Shown: piece by piece, positions 9,291-12,580 of the stretch | How positions within the stretch are numbered: the first letter of the stretch is position 1 | Layout: each line of letters begins with the position of its first letter | Assembly: GCA_014825775.1 (NCBI GenBank) | Contig: MVAQ01000368.1 | Span: forward strand, 1-12,580 | DNA length: 12,580 nt | Source of the DNA: Krasilnikovozyma curviuscula | Taxonomy: Eukaryota > Basidiomycota > Tremellomycetes > Cystofilobasidiales > Mrakiaceae | Reading direction: 5' to 3' | Made by a program: the position numbers and the translations under genes | Notes under the pieces: generated by a model | The model's database searches: none | Seen by the model: the letters and a program-made list of their open reading frames with translations, nothing else | What the model was told of the DNA's origin: nothing

Positions 9291-9659
9291 GACCACTCCA
9301 GGACTTTCAAATACATGAACTCTACCCTAAAAACATTGATATATATTCTAACCGAAAAGAAACGAGCCATCTGAGAATTAAAATGATTGTCGTCAACTTT
9401 CTCGAATGAAACACCTGCACAGACAGACTTTTAATTAAAGCCCTTCTTCTCCTCGAAGTGCGACTGACATCTGACGAGCACTCACCTCACTTATTGACCT
9501 CGTTTTGTACTTCTTCTTCTTCTTCTTCTTTGTCGTGACTACTGAAGGGGTGCGATAAACACAACGAAGTCCAACCGCTCGGCTAGGCTTGAGCTCTCGC
9601 AATATCTGTCAAACCCATCAAATCTTCAACTCTTCAAAGCCTTGCAACAAGCTCCCAAC
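9291..9659. other. Intergenic gap between lectin and membrane-protein genes
   Basis: This 369-bp gap has the 3' UTR of the lectin gene (AT-rich near 9335-9350) and the promoter and leader of the membrane-protein gene (start at 9660). It contains a TTC microsatellite at 9511-9528 and is pyrimidine-rich before the start codon. I see no further gene in it. Confidence 0.6.
9511..9528 (+). repeat. (TTC)6 microsatellite
   Basis: Six perfect TTC units lie about 130 bases upstream of the membrane-protein start codon. Pyrimidine tracts are common in fungal promoters and leaders, so this may be a promoter element or simple slippage. Confidence 0.85.
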
Positions 9660-12485
9660 ATGAACACCATCCGCGGTGAGAAGTGCGATCTATCATTGGG
9701 AGGTTTTTTGGAGTCGATGGAAACTACAAGAGGGACTACTGGAAGGAGCGCTGATTTGGTGGCTGCTTCTTGGGGAAGGAAGATGGCGGCGGGGGCAAGA
9801 CAGATGTTCTGGAAAATAATTGACATAAAGAGCTCTAGTAGGGCTGCTAGTCGTTTTGTGAGTTGATTCTCATCTTCTGAGACCCACGCAGAGTCGACCA
9901 TTGCTAACAATTACTGGTTTCGATTTGGGGATTCAGTACAGAAAGGTAACGGCATCACTGCCGCTGGTGTGCTATCTTATTCTGGCTTTATCTCATACGT
10001 CGATTCAAGTATCACTGCAGGCTAGTGTGCTTGCTTGAGCACCTTTTATCGACTTTGCCTGGCGTCATCGACCTGATGATGTTATTGACCCCACGTAGGA
10101 CCAATCTCTCTACTATTCATTTTCTCAAAGACATTCTCAGTGTGGAAACGAATCTTTTATCGGTGGGATTCAATAATACTGTCTCGTCAGTTTCCTCGTC
10201 GCCCCCAGCTGCTTCGCCTTCTCTCGTGCCAAGTGGCGCCTTCGCACCCAACGACCGGACATCCTCGCTACCCGTCGCCGGTTCCAGCTATATCTCCTCT
10301 GCCCGCCCCTTTCTATTAAATACAGCCTCCAATTTGTTTACTTCACCTTCCTCACCATCCCTCAAAAACAGTGTTGTTACTTCGATAATTCCATCTGACG
10401 CAACGCCCGTCACTAAACCTTCAAGCCCGCCAGCGATTACCCGACCTTCAAAACTTCAACCAACTGGAGCACCCATCAATGAAGATGATTCCCTCACAGT
10501 TTCAATTGGGTTTGAAAAGCTTCTTGCCAGAAATTTTGAAAATGTATGTTGCTTCTTACAATCTTCCTTAAATAAGATAGTGACCTTGATTTGTGAAGTC
10601 TCATACTGGAAATGCACAGAAATTCCCAAATCTAATCAGTGTTGAGCCAATTTCCTCATCGCCCGGCTCACTTCGGATCTCTGGCTTCCCTTACCCATAT
10701 GCAAAGTCCGTTGTCATCAATCACAAATGCGTCGAAGGCTTGACTTATGCACAGAACAATTTGCAGCAGACAGTGAGGCAGGATATATCGTTGGGAATAT
10801 TCTTTGTATGGAGTGGAGTGCTGACGTTAGTCGGGATGGGTTCAGAGAGCGTTCCTCATGTGTAAGCTAGTTTGTTTTGCCTGCAACGCAGACTCCCATT
10901 TGACCAACACCCAATCTTGTTTGAAGAGTTGCTTCTTTAATTACGCATATTTTCTCCTCAGGTTGGGCATCTCTGCAACTCGTGCTCACTGACAACGTTC
11001 ACCGCTTCTATGACACCAATGTTGTTTCAATCTCTTGCAGCGGCGTCAATGTGCTTCCAAACTTCTGGGATCAACGACGAATCATTGAAATTGTCATCAT
11101 TATCTTCAACCTTCTCACTTTGATTGGATCCGGTTGGTTAAGTTGGAAGTTACTCAAAGTATGTCTTGCTTCCTTTTGCAGGGAACACGACTCGATTGAC
11201 GATTCTCTTTATTTAGATCTACGGATGGCAAACTTTCAAGCTTATTGGAGCTTCATCAACGATGAAGCGAGGCTACACGCTCCTCTTGATCTTGCTCATA
11301 CTTCTCCAACTCGACGTCTTCTTTCTCATCGCTTATACGGGCCTCTGGCTTGACGCGATCATGACCGGAAAAGTCATCCAAAATCCAAAAAACGTTCCTG
11401 TTTACAAAGGAATCTTTGGGACTATCGTGCTTTTGTTCACTCCTTGGGTGTGGTTGGGGTGGATGAGTGTCAGAAAAGAGTGGAAAAGAGAAATGACTGC
11501 GTTTCTTGCCGGAGGTGGTCTGTAAGTAGTTACTCTGTTTAGATCTCTATTTCACTGTTCTCTCACCTTTTCTTAAATACTCTTGCAGGTTCGTTGCCTC
11601 ATGGGCCTTGATGTTTGCCGATCCAGCGTTCCGTCAGACCTACTGCGCTTGGATCTTCTTCGGAGTTATTGGCACTCTGGCTACTCTCTTTGGTCTGTTG
11701 ACAATTGCTTTTGGTATATTTTGTAGGCTCAATTTTGGAAAAGGGCTGAAGATATACTGTCCGCTCCCTTTTGAAGTTCCTCGTGATTTCTTTTACTGAC
11801 CTACCTCGCTGTCTTTCCAGTGGACGCCGATAGGAAATGCAGGGATACATATACCTTCGAGGGCAACTCACCATACAACCATGCATATGTCATTAACACC
11901 ACGCTCCGAAGACCCGGTGCCACCGTAGATGGCATTGAAATCACAAGCCCACCATCGCCATCTCCTTCTCAGAGGCGTGATTCTCTCCCAACTCTCTCTG
12001 TCGCATTTGCATCCGGACAGCTCCCTCCTCCACCTCGCCAAATGTTCCCGCCAATTCCTACAGGTCGTACCGTAGCTTCAAAGTCAGGTCTAACACCATC
12101 CTCAACGTCCTCTCGACCACAAAATATCTGGTCGGCGCTTGGACCAGAAGCTTCAGCTTCCTTTTGTGCCAAGCATGACTCGGACTCGAGTATTGTCCAT
12201 GCACTTGGTCCACCAGCTGGAGAAGTTGGGCGACAAAGCTATCAGAGCGTGCTGAGCTGGTCTACGGGGGATGAAGATGATCTCAGCTTTCCGGCAGTAC
12301 TTGACAACACTACTCAAGGCGTTAATAAACCCAAAGTCACCGATAATCATCATCATGGCCACCTTAAAGACAAATCTTCTCTCTCTAGCTCGTATCAACC
12401 GTCGTATGGAACACGTAGTAGCGTGATGGGAGGTGGATTGAGAGACACTGTCGTGACGGACGACAACTTTGAATTCTCGTCTTAG
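9660..12485 (+). CDS. Multi-spanning fungal membrane protein, uncharacterised, Ser/Thr-rich ectodomain
   Basis: Proposed exons: 9660-9857, 9937-10024, 10131-10543, 10620-10861, 10962-11158, 11217-11521, 11589-11758 and 11821-12485, about 760 residues. After a 66-residue polar start comes a hydrophobic signal or anchor segment (LPLVCYLILALS). A Ser/Thr/Pro-rich region follows, then a small domain with INHKCVEGLTYAQNN. Six membrane segments follow: around ISLGIFFVWSGVLTLVG, IIEIVIIIFNLLTLIGSGWL, LLLILLILLQLDVFFLIAY, IFGTIVLLFTPWVWLGW, AFLAGGGLFVASWALMF and FFGVIGTLATLFGLLTIAF. The loop KIYGWQTFKLIGAS and the post-membrane CRLNFGKGL look conserved in uncharacterised basidiomycete membrane proteins, from memory. 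A 220-residue polar, Ser/Pro-rich tail probably lies in the cytosol. Most junctions are in phase. Two are problematic: the 10025-10130 intron has an alternative (9999-10098), and the 10862-10961 intron leaves the frame one base out. Confidence 0.75.
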
Positions 12486-12580
12486 GGACTCCCAGAAGAG
12501 AGTTCTGACGTCGGTCCGTTAGATATTCCAACTGTTGAAAGTTCAGGACTCGAAGGGGAGGAGCTCGCATAAAGGTAAAG
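12486..12580. other. 3' flank of the membrane-protein gene
   Basis: These 95 bases after the TAG at 12483-12485 hold the beginning of the 3' UTR. No other gene or structured terminator is evident before the window ends. Confidence 0.5.

Noticed and set aside
9999..10098. Alternative second intron of the membrane-protein gene (donor GTCGAT, acceptor CGTAG)
   Set aside because: It is in phase, but the donor is poorer than GTGTGC at 10025 and it shortens the region after the signal segment. Kept only as an alternative.
10927..10927. A possible 1-nt exon (AAG|A|GTTGCT) inside the problematic membrane-protein intron
   Set aside because: It would give phase 0, but phase 1 is needed before the downstream coding, so it does not repair the frame. 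The donor is also weak.
1..12580. Search for mobile elements, CRISPR arrays, tRNA or rRNA genes and viral remnants
   Set aside because: I saw no terminal or long direct repeats, transposase or reverse-transcriptase motifs, regularly spaced repeats or RNA-gene cores. The window is accounted for by spliced fungal genes and short gaps.

Overview
The window reads as nuclear DNA of a basidiomycete yeast, most likely a tremellomycete (Cryptococcus/Kwoniella type). The evidence is many short GT..AG introns (mostly 53-110 bp), some very small exons, fungal-specific protein families, CT-rich leaders and short intergenic gaps. I see no prokaryotic, viral, CRISPR, tRNA, rRNA or transposon signal. All gene models were assembled by hand from protein continuity, splice consensus and intron phase, without transcripts.

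Left part, minus strand, transcribed right to left. (1) MDM10 (about 1-1367) encodes the mitochondrial outer-membrane beta-barrel of the ERMES and SAM complexes; its 3' end lies beyond the window. (2) A six-exon, 345-residue zinc-free MDR oxidoreductase (1674-3038). (3) An eleven-exon, 679-residue Zn2Cys6 transcription factor (3347-6182). (4) A poorly resolved small gene of unknown function (6444-6918, perhaps extending further 5'). Gaps between these genes are about 260-310 bp.

Right part, plus strand. (5) An L-type lectin cargo receptor of the early secretory pathway (7386-9290, twelve exons, 338 residues). (6) A multi-spanning membrane protein with a Ser/Thr-rich lumenal or extracellular domain, belonging to an uncharacterised fungal family as far as I can tell (9660-12485). 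Genes 4 and 5 are divergent and share the 6919-7385 gap.

The genes look like ordinary neighbours and not a functional cluster: organelle contact, redox metabolism, transcription, glycoprotein trafficking and a membrane protein. The most notable signal is in the lectin gene. The conserved reading frame is restored only if a single nucleotide (position 7706) is spliced in as a 1-nt exon, so that one proline codon is assembled from three exons. The membrane protein gene has the opposite problem: one intron whose canonical splice sites do not restore the frame.
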